Under the pieces are notes generated by a model, which was not told where the DNA came from, searched no databases, and saw only the letters and a list, made by a program, of their open reading frames with translations. A program made the position numbers and the translations under genes. From Meiothermus sp. (GTDB lineage: Bacteria; Deinococcota; Deinococci; Deinococcales; Thermaceae), in assembly GCF_025060375.1 (NCBI RefSeq), contig NZ_JANXCG010000038.1, forward strand, positions 1 to 64,000: a DNA stretch of 64,000 nt. The letters run 5' to 3'. Of the stretch, positions 6,754-14,451 are shown one piece after another (the first letter of the stretch is position 1; each line of letters opens with the position of its first letter).

Positions 6754-7719
6754 CTATAGGTCGTACCAAGGGGGAACGCCCCGGTAGAGCTCAATGGGGC
6801 CACCCAGCACCTCGGCCCGGTCGGCCTCGGCCAGGGTAATCACCTGGGGTGGACAGCTTTCCACGCAGGCCCCACACCCTGTGCAGGCCGACACGTCCAG
6901 CTTCAGTACATACTCTTCGCCGCTGGGGCTGCGTTCCCGTTCTACCGCCTTGGTGGGGCATACGTTGCTGCACACCGGGCACAGGGTGCATCCCTCTCCC
7001 ACCGCAATCCGGGGCCAGCGCACGCTTTGGGCCCGAATTGCCGCTGCCCGGCGTAGCCGCAGCTCAGCAGGCCGCTCGGCCCGTTTGTCCTCGTAGGGCT
7101 CCTCCGGGAGCAGGGGTAGGCTGGGCATCAGCTCGGCGGCAGAGCGCTTGGCCCCGCCAAAGAGCGCCCCGAAGAATTCCCGGCGGCCCACCTCAGCGCC
7201 AGCCAAGGGCTCCTGCTGGAGCCGGACCTCCAGGCCCGGGAAGTAGCGGCGGCCTTCCTCGGCGATTTGCAGCACCCGCTCGGGAATGGAAGGGCCGCCG
7301 ATCTTGCAGCTGGCGCAGTCGCCGTGGGCTAGGGTGAGGGGGCCAAACCGCGCGCTGGCTTCGGCGAGCAGGCCCGGGGTGAGCTGGCCCAAGCAGTACA
7401 CCTCATCCCCGGCCCCCGGTGCCCTGGAGCAGCGGAGCTGCCCTTTGCCCCGGTGGAGCTTTTCCTGAATTGACCCCAAGGGAAACTCCAAGGCCAGCCC
7501 AGGGCAGGCTGAGGTGCAAAGGCCACAGCTCGTGCACCGAACCTCGTCTATCTCCACCGTGAAGTTCTCCAGGCGGATGGCCTGGTGAGGGCAGGCCTGC
7601 TGGCATCTGTCGCACCCCCCTACGCTATTCCGCTCCAGGAGGCAGCGCGGCCCGGTGTAATCAGGGGTGGGGTCGGTGAGCTTGAGGAAAGCCCCCACAA
7701 GGTTGTCCAGTAGTCCCAC
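6754..7719 (-). CDS. Multi-cluster 4Fe-4S ferredoxin-type protein
   Basis: A 321-residue soluble protein with four ferredoxin-type cysteine clusters in two pairs. N-terminal pair: CDRCQQACP (about 36-44) and CTSCGLCTSACP (about 62-73). C-terminal pair: CTLCPVCSNVCP (about 242-253) and CTGCGACVESCP (about 277-288). The middle contains further cysteines (CSRAPG, CLGQ, CASCKIGG) that could bind another cofactor. It probably carries electrons between a dehydrogenase and a membrane or redox partner, like NapF/HycB-type proteins, but no partner gene is next to it. The start is GTG at 7719, seven bases after TAGGCT. It follows the DAHP synthase gene by 20 bp on the same strand. Confidence 0.75.
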   Translation of the reverse strand: MGLLDNLVGAFLKLTDPTPDYTGPRCLLERNSVGGCDRCQQACPHQAIRLENFTVEIDEVRCTSCGLCTSACPGLALEFPLGSIQEKLHRGKGQLRCSRAPGAGDEVYCLGQLTPGLLAEASARFGPLTLAHGDCASCKIGGPSIPERVLQIAEEGRRYFPGLEVRLQQEPLAGAEVGRREFFGALFGGAKRSAAELMPSLPLLPEEPYEDKRAERPAELRLRRAAAIRAQSVRWPRIAVGEGCTLCPVCSNVCPTKAVERERSPSGEEYVLKLDVSACTGCGACVESCPPQVITLAEADRAEVLGGPIELYRGVPPWYDL

Positions 7720-7726
7720 AGCTACC

Positions 7727-7732
7727 AGCCTA
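7727..7732 (-). promoter_or_regulatory. Possible -10 box, ferredoxin-type gene
   Basis: TAGGCT on the minus strand, 7 bases before GTG 7719; only 20 bp separate the gene from aroG, so read-through from aroG is also possible. Confidence 0.3.
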
Positions 7733-7739
7733 CGGCAGG

Positions 7740-8819
7740 TTAGGCCCTCGAGGTGGCCTTGGGCAACAGGTCCTCTATGGCCCGCAAGAAACCCTCAAAT
7801 TGGGCGAAGTCGAGCTGTTGCTCGTTGTCGGAGAGGGCTACCTTGGGGTTGGGGTGGACCTCCACATGCACCCCGTCCAGCCCGGCGGCCAGTGCAGCTC
7901 GGGCCAGCGGGGCCAGCAGGTCGCGGCGGCCTGCGGCATGGGTTACATCCACGATGACCGGCAGATGGCTGAGCTGCTTGGCCAACACGGCCGCCGATAG
8001 GTCAAGGGTGTTGCGGGTCCAGCGTTCAAAGGTGCGGATGCCCCGCTCGCACAGGATCACCTCAGCGTTGCCCTGAGAGAGGACGTATTCGGCGCTGTAG
8101 AACCACTCCTCCACGGTCTGCGCGAACCCTCGCTTGAGCAACACCGGCTTGTTGGCCCGGCCCACCTCCCGCAGCAGGGCGAAGTTCTGGGCATTGCGGG
8201 TCCCTATCTGGAGGATGTCGGCGTACTGGGCCACCAGTTCCACATCGCGGGTGTCCATCACCTCGGTGACGAAGACCATCCCGAAGGCATCCGCAGCCTG
8301 ACGACCTAGCCTGAGGCCGGTCTCCCCCAGCCCCTGGAAGCCGTAGGGCGAGGTGCGGGGTTTGTACGCGCCCCCCCGCAGTACCCTGACCCCATGGCTG
8401 GCTAGGAAGCGCGCGGTGGAGAGCATCTGCTCCTCCGACTCGATGGAGCAGGGGCCTGCCACCAGCACCTTCCCCTCTCCAAAAACCACATTTCCAACCC
8501 GTACCTTGGTGTCGTCGGGCTTGACCTTGCGAGAATAGAGGAATTTCCGCTCGTCCTGGCGTTCCTCCAGCTCGAGCGAGGCCTTGAAGATTTCCTTGAA
8601 CAGCCGCTTGATGGTTTCAGCAGGGAATGGGCCGGGATTCTCCTGGGTGAGGTAGGCCAGCATCTCTTCCTCTCGCTTGGGGTCGTAGTGGGGAATCCCC
8701 AGCTCGGTCTGCACCCGCCCGATCTCGCTGACCAGCCTGCCCCGCTCCGAGAGGAGCCGGAGCAGCTCCCGGTTGACGCGGTCCACCTCTTTTCGAAGGT
8801 CTAGGATGCGTTGATCCAT
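7740..8819 (-). CDS. aroG: Chorismate mutase / 3-deoxy-D-arabino-heptulosonate 7-phosphate synthase
   Basis: A fused enzyme of aromatic amino-acid synthesis. Residues 1-85 form an AroQ-type chorismate mutase helix bundle (DQRILDLRKEVDRVNRELLRLLSERG, then a KREEEM segment). Residues 100-355 are a DAHP synthase of the KDO8P-synthase-like type, with VAGPCSIES, GGAYKPRTSPYGFQG, LKRGFAQTVEEW and VDVTHAAGRRD, which bind metal, PEP and erythrose 4-phosphate. In Gram-positive homologues the mutase-like domain also senses chorismate or prephenate for feedback inhibition; the same is likely here. Length 359 is typical. The ATG at 8819 is preferred; a TATACC box 7 bases upstream suggests a leaderless transcript. 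The symbol aroG is used in the broad sense; aroA is used in Bacillus. Confidence 0.93.
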   Translation of the reverse strand: MDQRILDLRKEVDRVNRELLRLLSERGRLVSEIGRVQTELGIPHYDPKREEEMLAYLTQENPGPFPAETIKRLFKEIFKASLELEERQDERKFLYSRKVKPDDTKVRVGNVVFGEGKVLVAGPCSIESEEQMLSTARFLASHGVRVLRGGAYKPRTSPYGFQGLGETGLRLGRQAADAFGMVFVTEVMDTRDVELVAQYADILQIGTRNAQNFALLREVGRANKPVLLKRGFAQTVEEWFYSAEYVLSQGNAEVILCERGIRTFERWTRNTLDLSAAVLAKQLSHLPVIVDVTHAAGRRDLLAPLARAALAAGLDGVHVEVHPNPKVALSDNEQQLDFAQFEGFLRAIEDLLPKATSRA

Positions 8820-8826
8820 GCTCAAT

Positions 8827-8832
8827 GGTATA
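8827..8832 (-). promoter_or_regulatory. Leaderless-type -10 box, aroG
   Basis: TATACC on the minus strand, 7 bases before ATG 8819. Confidence 0.4.
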
Positions 8833-8857
8833 CCAGACCGAGGGGAGCCGGCACAAG

Positions 8858-9610
8858 CTAGGCAGGGCTGGCCTCAGCCTCCTTGGGCTGCTTCCGCTCA
8901 GCCCACTTGACCAGCAGGATGGAAACCCCGTAGAGCACCATCAGCGGGATGGAAACCAGGCTCAGGTTGACCACGTCCACGGTTGGGGTGATGATGGCCG
9001 CCAGAGTGACCAGCAGCACCACCGCAATGCGCCAGTTGTTGATCAGGAAGCGGCTGGTGAGGAGACCCAGCTTGGCCAGCAGGTAGCTGACCACCGGCAT
9101 CTCAAAGAGGATGCCCATTAGGGCCAGGAAGGTGACCACCTGGCCCATGTACATGCCGATGGAAATCTGGGGGGTCACCACGTCCCCCAGAAAGCCCAGG
9201 AGGAAGGGGACCGCGAAGGGGAGCAGCACGAAGTAGGCGAAAACCGCACCCAGGGCAAAGCTGAAGCCTGCGCCAAGGATGAAGGGAACGGCCAAGCGGC
9301 GTTCGTGGTCGTAGAGACCCGGGGCGATGAAAGCCCAGACTTGGTAGACGATGAAGGGGAGGGCCAGCGCCAGCCCTCCGAAGGCGGCCACCTTGAAGGC
9401 CGTGAGAAAGGGCTCGGTGATGTTGAGCACGATGAGCTCGGCCTTAACGGAGGCGCTGGCGTTGTAGGCGTCCAGCGGCCGCTTCAAGGCGGCCAGGATC
9501 TGCACTCGAAAGGTGAAGGCCACCGCGGTCATGACCGCCCAGGCCACAATAGACCAGATGAGCCGGTTGCGCAGCTCCTCGAGGTGCTCCATCAGAGGGG
9601 CTTCGCGCAT
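8858..9610 (-). CDS. tatC: Sec-independent protein translocase TatC
   Basis: The 250-residue membrane receptor of the twin-arginine translocase, which recognises signal peptides of folded proteins. It starts with the conserved MEHLEELRNRL motif on the cytoplasmic side, has six membrane segments, and shows the LPFIVYQVWAFIAPGLYDHERR loop and the FE(M)P motif region typical of TatC. The short C-terminal tail is charged. A GAGG site for translation overlaps the tatA stop; only 3 bp separate the genes, so tatA and tatC form one transcript. A twin-arginine system suits an organism exporting cofactor-bearing redox enzymes. Confidence 0.96.
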   Translation of the reverse strand: MREAPLMEHLEELRNRLIWSIVAWAVMTAVAFTFRVQILAALKRPLDAYNASASVKAELIVLNITEPFLTAFKVAAFGGLALALPFIVYQVWAFIAPGLYDHERRLAVPFILGAGFSFALGAVFAYFVLLPFAVPFLLGFLGDVVTPQISIGMYMGQVVTFLALMGILFEMPVVSYLLAKLGLLTSRFLINNWRIAVVLLVTLAAIITPTVDVVNLSLVSIPLMVLYGVSILLVKWAERKQPKEAEASPA

Positions 9611-9613
9611 GGC

Positions 9614-9859
9614 CTACCTCTTGGTACCCTCGATGGGTTTGCTAAGCTCCTCTACGGGCTTGCTGAGCTCCTCCTTAATCTCCTTGATCTCCTTTACCTC
9701 GGCGGCCTTTTCAAACTCCTCCCGTACGCTCTTCACCCCCCGCTGGAACTCCCGGATGCTTTGCCCCAGGCTGCGCCCCAGCTCCGGTAGCTTGCGCGGT
9801 CCGAAGAGCAGGAGGGCGATGAGCAGGATGATCAGGATCTCGGTCATTCCTAGGTTCAT
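9614..9859 (-). CDS. tatA: Sec-independent protein translocase TatA
   Basis: An 81-residue TatA/E-type pore subunit: a short membrane helix (TEILIILLIALLLF, about 6-19) followed by the FGPRKLPELGRSLGQSIREF hinge and amphipathic helix that define the family, then a charged tail. The tail contains a repeated element (EELSKP.EELSKPIEG) that looks like a small internal duplication. I chose the ATG at 9859, which has an AAAGGGG ribosome site 6 bases upstream; the TTG at 9865 is less likely. A TAAACT -10 candidate lies at 9879-9884. It is followed directly by tatC. Confidence 0.93.
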   Translation of the reverse strand: MNLGMTEILIILLIALLLFGPRKLPELGRSLGQSIREFQRGVKSVREEFEKAAEVKEIKEIKEELSKPVEELSKPIEGTKR

Positions 9860-9910
9860 CTTCAACCCCTTTCCCCTCAGTTTACTCCTTGTGGCTGAAG
9901 CCTACCTGAA

Positions 9911-11302
9911 TTAGCCCTGCTGGGCTGTGGTTTCCGCCTCCTTGCGCTTGACGTAGCCCTCGATGTTGCGCTGGCGCATTCGGGCAATGGCCAAGGCGCC
10001 TTCGGGGACATCTTGGTTGATGGCGCTTCCCCCAGCGACGAAGGCCCCGTCAGCCAGGGTCACAGGGGCGATCAAGACGCTGTTGGAGCCCACAAAGACC
10101 CGCCGGCCGATGGTGGTTTTGTGCTTGCGCTTGCCGTCGTAGTTGGCGGTGATGACCCCTGCGCCAATGTTCGATTCCTCCCCCACTTCGGCGTCGCCCA
10201 GATAGGCCAGGTGGCCGGCTTTGGCTCTGCGCCCCAAGCGGGCGTTTTTCAGCTCCACAAAGTTGCCCACGTGGGCCCCTTCCTCCAGGTGGGCCCCGGG
10301 GCGCAACCGGGCAAAGGGGCCCGCGTCGGCGCCGCTCTCAATATAGGCTCCCTCGCACACGCTGTGCGACCGAACCTTGGCGTAGGGCTCCACCACGGTG
10401 TCGCTCAGCACGGCGTAGGCCCCCACCTCCACCCCCTCGCCCAGCCGGGTTCTGCCCCGCAGGATGACCCCTGGCCAGAGGGTTACGTCTGGAGCTAGTT
10501 CCACGCTGGGCTCGAGGTAGATGCTCTCCGGAAGGACCATCCGCACCCCTTGGGTCATCCAGTGGGCCCTCAGCCGCTCCAGCAAGACCCTCTCCACCTG
10601 GGCCAGCTGGGCGCGGGAGTTGATCCCGAGCAGCTCCTCTGGGTCCTTGGACTCCACCGAGGCCACCTTCTGTCCGGCTTCTCGGTAGATGCGGATTAGA
10701 TCGGGCAGGTAGTACTCGTTGGCGGCGTTGCGGTTGTCTACCTGCTTCAGCCTTTCCCAGAGGGTGCTATCAAAGCAGTAAACGCCGGGATTAATCTCCT
10801 GAATGGCCTGTTCTTCGGGGGTGGCGTCCTTTTGCTCCACGTTGCGCAGAATTTCCCCCCTTTCATCCCGCACGATTCGGCCATAGCCGGTGGGGTCGGC
10901 CAGCCGCATGGTCAGCAGGGCCATTCCCGCCTTCTCCCGCCTCAAGACCTCCACCAGCCCCTTCAGCGTCTCCACCCGGGTGAGCGGCGTATCCCCCTGG
11001 GTCACCACGATGGGCCCTGGAAAGCCGGCCAGGACGCTTTCAGCCTGGGCCAGGGCATGGGCGGTGCCGAGCTGCTCCCTCTGCTCTACGAAGGTGAGGC
11101 CCGGATGGTCCGCGAAAGCCTGCCGTACCTGTTCGGCCCCATGGCCCACCACCACCACCACCCGCTCGGCCCCGCTCTTGAACGCGGTTTCGATGCAGTA
11201 GCCCACCAACGGCCGGCCCAGGAGGGGGTGCAGCACCTTGGGCAGCTTTGACTTCATCCGGGTGCCCAGACCCGCGGCGAGGATGACCACAGCGTGCGCC
11301 AT
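9911..11302 (-). CDS. glmU: Bifunctional UDP-GlcNAc pyrophosphorylase / GlcN-1-P acetyltransferase
   Basis: GlmU acetylates glucosamine 1-phosphate and then joins it to UTP to make UDP-GlcNAc, the substrate of MurA. The N-terminal nucleotidyltransferase has VVILAAGLGTRMKSKLPKVL (about 5-24), QGDTPL and EQKDATPEE; the C-terminal half (about 255-450) is a left-handed beta-helix of hexapeptide repeats with RLRPGAHLEEGAHVGNFVELKNA and the acetyl-CoA region GAGVITANYDGKRKHKTTIG. Length 463 is normal. ATG 11302 gives the canonical start; the longer frame is unrelated sequence. A TAAAAT box lies 8 bases upstream. It is divergent from the thioredoxin-like gene. Confidence 0.96.
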   Translation of the reverse strand: MAHAVVILAAGLGTRMKSKLPKVLHPLLGRPLVGYCIETAFKSGAERVVVVVGHGAEQVRQAFADHPGLTFVEQREQLGTAHALAQAESVLAGFPGPIVVTQGDTPLTRVETLKGLVEVLRREKAGMALLTMRLADPTGYGRIVRDERGEILRNVEQKDATPEEQAIQEINPGVYCFDSTLWERLKQVDNRNAANEYYLPDLIRIYREAGQKVASVESKDPEELLGINSRAQLAQVERVLLERLRAHWMTQGVRMVLPESIYLEPSVELAPDVTLWPGVILRGRTRLGEGVEVGAYAVLSDTVVEPYAKVRSHSVCEGAYIESGADAGPFARLRPGAHLEEGAHVGNFVELKNARLGRRAKAGHLAYLGDAEVGEESNIGAGVITANYDGKRKHKTTIGRRVFVGSNSVLIAPVTLADGAFVAGGSAINQDVPEGALAIARMRQRNIEGYVKRKEAETTAQQG

Positions 11303-11310
11303 ACCCCCTG

Positions 11311-11316
11311 ATTTTA
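11311..11316 (-). promoter_or_regulatory. Leaderless-type -10 box, glmU
   Basis: TAAAAT on the minus strand, 8 bases before ATG 11302. Confidence 0.45.
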
Positions 11317-11358
11317 TTCGGAAACCTGAGGATGGGTGCGGAAGGTGGGTCAGGGGGC

Positions 11359-11388
11359 TTGGACGCAAGGGGGCAGATTCGCTAGCAT
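11359..11388 (+). promoter_or_regulatory. Promoter of the thioredoxin-like gene
   Basis: TTGGAC (11359-11364), 18 bp, TAGCAT (11383-11388), then 6 bases to ATG 11395: a leaderless-type start with a recognisable -35. Confidence 0.5.
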
Positions 11389-11394
11389 GGGCCT

Positions 11395-11967
11395 ATGCTT
11401 CAGTACGACCAGCTCCCCTTAGGCACCCCCCTCATCGACGCTGAGTTGCCCGACCTGGAGGGGCGTTTGCGCAGGCTCTCTGAGTTCAGAGAACCCCTCC
11501 TGGTGGTGCTCTTCATGTGCAACCACTGCCCCTATGTGAAGGGCTCCATTGTGGAGATTGTGGGGCTTGCGAGGAAGTACGCGGGTAAAGCGGCCTTTGT
11601 GGGCATCAACCCCAACGATTACACCCGCTACCCCGAGGACTCCCCGGAGGGTATGCGGGCCTTTGCGCAGGAACACGGGGTTTCTTTTCCCTACCTGCTG
11701 GACGAGAGCCAGTCTACGGCCAAGGCCTATAGGGCCCTGCGTACCCCAGAGGTGTTCGTTTTTGACGCGGAGCGTAACCTGCGCTACCGCGGGCGGGTTA
11801 ACGACCAGCCCAAAAACCCGAGCGAGGTTACCGACCATACCTTGGAGGCTGTGCTTGAAGCCCTCCTCCAGGGGAAGGAGCCCCCGGTGGCCCAGGCCGA
11901 CGCCATCGGTTGCACCATCAAGTGGAAGCCGGGCAACGAACCAACCGTGAGCATTGGCCAGCGGTGA
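11395..11967 (+). CDS. Thioredoxin-fold peroxiredoxin-like protein
   Basis: A 190-residue cytoplasmic protein of the AhpC/TSA-redoxin superfamily, of the common bacterial thioredoxin family proteins with CNHCPYVK in the active site (CxxC at about residues 42-45). It has the redoxin pattern: [82 protein letters not shown] with its cis-Pro region, and a third conserved cysteine near the end (IGCTIKWK). Members are thought to be thiol-disulfide reductases or peroxidases; the substrate is unknown. It is a single-gene unit bounded by its own promoter and a terminator at 11973. Confidence 0.82.
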   Translation: MLQYDQLPLGTPLIDAELPDLEGRLRRLSEFREPLLVVLFMCNHCPYVKGSIVEIVGLARKYAGKAAFVGINPNDYTRYPEDSPEGMRAFAQEHGVSFPYLLDESQSTAKAYRALRTPEVFVFDAERNLRYRGRVNDQPKNPSEVTDHTLEAVLEALLQGKEPPVAQADAIGCTIKWKPGNEPTVSIGQR

Positions 11968-11972
11968 AGAAA

Positions 11973-11994
11973 ACGGCGGGGTGAGCCCCGCCGT
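11973..11994. terminator. Bidirectional terminator hairpin
   Basis: ACGGCGGGG (11973-11981), TGAG loop, CCCCGCCGT (11986-11994). CTTGCCCTTT follows on the plus strand and TTTTCTTC on the minus strand, so it can end both the thioredoxin-like gene and the small minus-strand gene. Confidence 0.7.
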
Positions 11995-12003
11995 CTTGCC
12001 CTT

Positions 12004-12192
12004 TCAGGCACCCTGCTGGAGCCCGTAGAGTTCCATTGCCTCGCCCCAGGCCTTGCTCATGCGGAAGGCCTCCCAGGCCACCCTGACCGTGCACTTGGGC
12101 TGGGGGCGGTGGAGCACCAGGCGGACGGGCTGCTGCGGCGAACGAAGAAGCGGCCCTGGGGCTGAACGGCTAGCGGTAAGGGTGCTTTCCAC
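12004..12192 (-). CDS. Small hypothetical protein (62 aa)
   Basis: I do not recognise this protein. It starts with GTG at 12192, preceded by a very good ribosome site (GGGAGGT, 6 bases upstream), and ends just before a shared terminator, which supports a real gene. The first half is Ser/Pro/Arg-rich; the second half (from about residue 33, CTVRVAWEAFRMSKAWGEAMELYG) looks like one amphipathic helix. It has no signal peptide and no membrane segment. A helical end of this sort could bind a partner or RNA, but there is no specific evidence. The long, palindrome-rich region upstream is probably its control region. Confidence 0.5.
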   Translation of the reverse strand: MESTLTASRSAPGPLLRSPQQPVRLVLHRPQPKCTVRVAWEAFRMSKAWGEAMELYGLQQGA

Positions 12193-12450
12193 GGTTGACC
12201 TCCCTGTGCCCCTAGGGTAGCCGAAGTGGTGTTTCTAGGAGTAGATGTCTACTAAAGATTCCTACACTCAAGGATGTAGGTATACCACACAGCGTACACC
12301 GCTACGTTTGTACTGTTTTCCTCGTTACACAAAAAGGCTCTAAAAGGGTGGTGTAGCGGTCAGCCTGGGTATACCGTTACATGGCGCTGTTTGGACAGCT
12401 TTTGGGGCTGAAGGAGGGAAAAAGGAAAAACCCGGGGGTTTCCCCGGGGC
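12193..12450. other. 258-bp intergenic stretch rich in inverted repeats
   Basis: No gene is visible. It holds AGTAGA/TCTACT (12240-12253), CCTACA/TGTAGG (12261-12280), two copies of the palindrome GGTATACC (12279-12286 and 12368-12375) and ACCGCTAC (12298-12305) with its inverse GTAGCGGT (12353-12360). A TGG-TATACC extended -10 at 12279-12284 (minus strand) could serve the small gene at 12192; the first two stems would then lie in its leader. The tRNA-Ala terminator closes the right end. Confidence 0.5.
12422..12448 (-). terminator. Terminator of tRNA-Ala
   Basis: CCCGGGG (12431-12437) pairs with CCCCGGG (12442-12448) around a 4-base loop, followed on the minus strand by TTTTTCCTTTTT. A textbook intrinsic terminator directly after the tRNA. 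Confidence 0.85.
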
Positions 12451-12526
12451 TGGTGGAGCCGAGGGGACTCGAACCCCCGACCTCTTGAGTGCGATTCAAG
12501 CGCGCTCCCAGCTGCGCCACGGCCCC
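12451..12526 (-). tRNA. tRNA-Ala (anticodon CGC)
   Basis: On the minus strand a full 76-nt cloverleaf: acceptor GGGGCCG/CGGCTCC, which includes the G3-U70 pair that identifies alanine tRNAs, D-stem GCGC/GCGC, anticodon stem CTTGA/TCAAG around ATCGCAC (anticodon CGC, reading GCG), T-arm with GGTTCGAGTCC, and an encoded CCA end. It is a single-gene unit with its own promoter and terminator. Confidence 0.95.
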
Positions 12527-12537
12527 AAGCATTGGAC

Positions 12538-12566
12538 AGTCTAGCCGGGAATTCGCCGTCTGTCTA
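12538..12566 (-). promoter_or_regulatory. tRNA-Ala promoter
   Basis: Minus strand: TAGACA (12561-12566), 17 bp, TAGACT (12538-12543). The -35 overlaps the stop codon of the upstream gene. Confidence 0.6.
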
Positions 12567-12944
12567 GCCTTCCTTGACGCGTACCTCCAGGCGACCCCGG
12601 CGCTCCTGCACCTCGAGCCGAGCCTTGGCGTTGCCGCGCCGGTACTCCGACTTGTAGCGCCCTGGGCTTACCTGGTGCTTTACCCTAACCCAGCCCCGGT
12701 TCGTTAGGTCACGGTGGTGGTGCTCGTAGACCTCAGCAATGCGGTCGCTCCGGTACACCACCAGGATCCCCTGGGGTTCGGTCGCTCTTTCAACCACCGC
12801 TACTCCCGGTGCCAGGGCAACCCTCAGTTCGGCGCTGATGACCAGAACAGGCGGGGGCGGGGCCTCCACCGTAACGCGGATTTGCCCCCACGAGAAGGAG
12901 ACAAGGGCCAGACCGGTTAGCGCGAGAAGAACGTGGCGAACCAT
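12564..12944 (-). CDS. Secreted protein of unknown function
   Basis: A 126-residue protein with a clear signal peptide (residues 1-20: MVRHVLLALTGLALVSFSWG) and likely cleavage before QIRVTVEA. The mature part starts with strands rich in Val and Pro (APPPPVLVISAELRVALAPGV), then a segment resembling a short alpha/beta domain (GILVVYRSDRIAEVYEHHHRDLTNRGWVRVKH) and a basic end made of strands. I do not recognise a family. Start chosen at ATG 12944, which opens the signal peptide; an upstream start at 12962 would bury it. The His-rich HHH could bind metal, but this is a guess. Confidence 0.6.
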   Translation of the reverse strand: MVRHVLLALTGLALVSFSWGQIRVTVEAPPPPVLVISAELRVALAPGVAVVERATEPQGILVVYRSDRIAEVYEHHHRDLTNRGWVRVKHQVSPGRYKSEYRRGNAKARLEVQERRGRLEVRVKEG

Positions 12945-13052
12945 GCCTTCTATCCTAGCCACTGCGGGTGCGGTTTGGGATGTGAGCCCCCTAAAGCCAG
13001 GGTAAAGGACTGCCCTTTTCAGCAGGCGCGCGGGGGGCCCGCCGCCCCGAAC

Positions 13053-14411
13053 CTAAAGCTTCTTCAGGGCTTGCACGAGCTGGCCCAGGACGCTTTGCGC
13101 GTCGCCGTAGAGCATGCGGGTGTTCTCAGCGTAGAAAAGCTCGTTCTCCACCCCGGCAAACCCCCTGCCCTGACCGCGTTTGATGACGATGGCGTTTCTG
13201 GCCTTGTCCACCTCCAGGATGGGCATGCCGTAAAGGGGAGAGCCCTTGCGCCTAGCCGCGGGGTTGACCACGTCGTTGGCCCCAATTACCACCGCCACGT
13301 CGGCCTGGGGGAACTCGGGGTTGATGTCCTCCAGGTCAAATAGCTTCTCGTAGGCTACCCCCGCTTCTGCCAGGAGGACGTTCATATGGCCGGGCATCCG
13401 GCCTGCCACCGGGTGGATGGCGAACTTAACCTCTACCCCCCTGCCCTCGAGCACGTCGGCCAGCTCGCGCAGCTTGTGTTGGGCCTGGGCCACCGCCATC
13501 CCGTATCCGGGTACGAAGATGACCTTGGAGGCGTAGGCCAGCATCACCGCAGCATCCTCCAGGTCGATGGGCTTGAGGCTGCCTTTGACCTCGCCGGAGT
13601 CCTGCTCTACCCCGAAGCCCCCTACCAAAACGCTCCACAGGCTGCGGTTCATGGCCTTGGCCATCAGGAAGGTGAGCAGGGTGCCCGCAGCCCCCACCAC
13701 CGTACCCGCCACGATCAGGGCCGCATTGCCAATGGCAAAGCCCTCAAAACCCACGGCAAGGCCAGTGAAAGCGTTGTAGAGGGAGATGACCACTGGCATG
13801 TCCCCCCCCCCAATGGGCAGGGTCATCAGCACCCCAAAGGCCAGGGCCAACAGAAAGAAGAGCAGCACCGTGGGCCCAGGCTCGGTCAGAAGCACCACCA
13901 GGGCAAAAAGGAGCGCGGCGATGCCAACCCCCGCATTGACCACCTGCTGGGAGGGAAACTGGATGGGCCGGCTTGACATCAGGCCCTGGAGCTTGGCAAA
14001 GGCGATCAGGCTCCCTGTAAAGGAAACGGAGCCGATGAGGGCCCCCAGGATGGCCAGCAGCTTGAGCCCTTGAGCCTCGCTGAACTCCCCCCGCAGAAGC
14101 TCTACCGCCGCGATGGCCCCTGCCGCGCCGCCCCCCATGCCGTTGTAGATGGCCACCATCTGGGGCATGTCGGTCATCTGCACCCGTTTGGCGGCAATCC
14201 AGGCTACGACCGTGCCGATGGCGATGGCGAGAAGCATCAGGCCTTGGTTGCGCATGTCTGGCAGGAGAAAGGTGACCGCCGTGGCCGCTACCATAGCCAC
14301 CCCGGCCCAGACCACCCCACTGCGGGCGGTATTGGGGGAGGACATGCGCTTGAGGCCGAGAATGAAAAGCAAAGCAGTGGCGAAGTAGACGAGCTGAACG
14401 AAGTTTTCCAT
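13053..14411 (-). CDS. pntB: NAD(P) transhydrogenase, subunit beta
   Basis: PntB carries the membrane domain and the NADP(H)-binding domain III of the proton-pumping transhydrogenase, which makes NADPH from NADH at the expense of the proton gradient. The 452-residue protein has about eight or nine membrane helices (residues 5-260) followed by the soluble domain with FVPGYGMAVAQAQH, the dinucleotide fold KFAIHPVAGRMPGHMNVLLAEA and VIGANDVVNPAA, and the KRG.GRGFAGVEN loop. The ATG at 14411 begins MENFVQLVYF, the usual start. It is the last gene of pntA1-pntA2-pntB. Confidence 0.95.
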   Translation of the reverse strand: MENFVQLVYFATALLFILGLKRMSSPNTARSGVVWAGVAMVAATAVTFLLPDMRNQGLMLLAIAIGTVVAWIAAKRVQMTDMPQMVAIYNGMGGGAAGAIAAVELLRGEFSEAQGLKLLAILGALIGSVSFTGSLIAFAKLQGLMSSRPIQFPSQQVVNAGVGIAALLFALVVLLTEPGPTVLLFFLLALAFGVLMTLPIGGGDMPVVISLYNAFTGLAVGFEGFAIGNAALIVAGTVVGAAGTLLTFLMAKAMNRSLWSVLVGGFGVEQDSGEVKGSLKPIDLEDAAVMLAYASKVIFVPGYGMAVAQAQHKLRELADVLEGRGVEVKFAIHPVAGRMPGHMNVLLAEAGVAYEKLFDLEDINPEFPQADVAVVIGANDVVNPAARRKGSPLYGMPILEVDKARNAIVIKRGQGRGFAGVENELFYAENTRMLYGDAQSVLGQLVQALKKL

Positions 14412-14451
14412 GGCTGGAAACAGCGAAGACCGACGCACCGCCGGTTGCTGG

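Noticed and set aside
12381..12489. ATG at 12381 starting a 35-codon frame that runs through the terminator and tRNA-Ala
   Set aside because: It passes through an intrinsic terminator and a tRNA gene on the other strand; no ribosome site.
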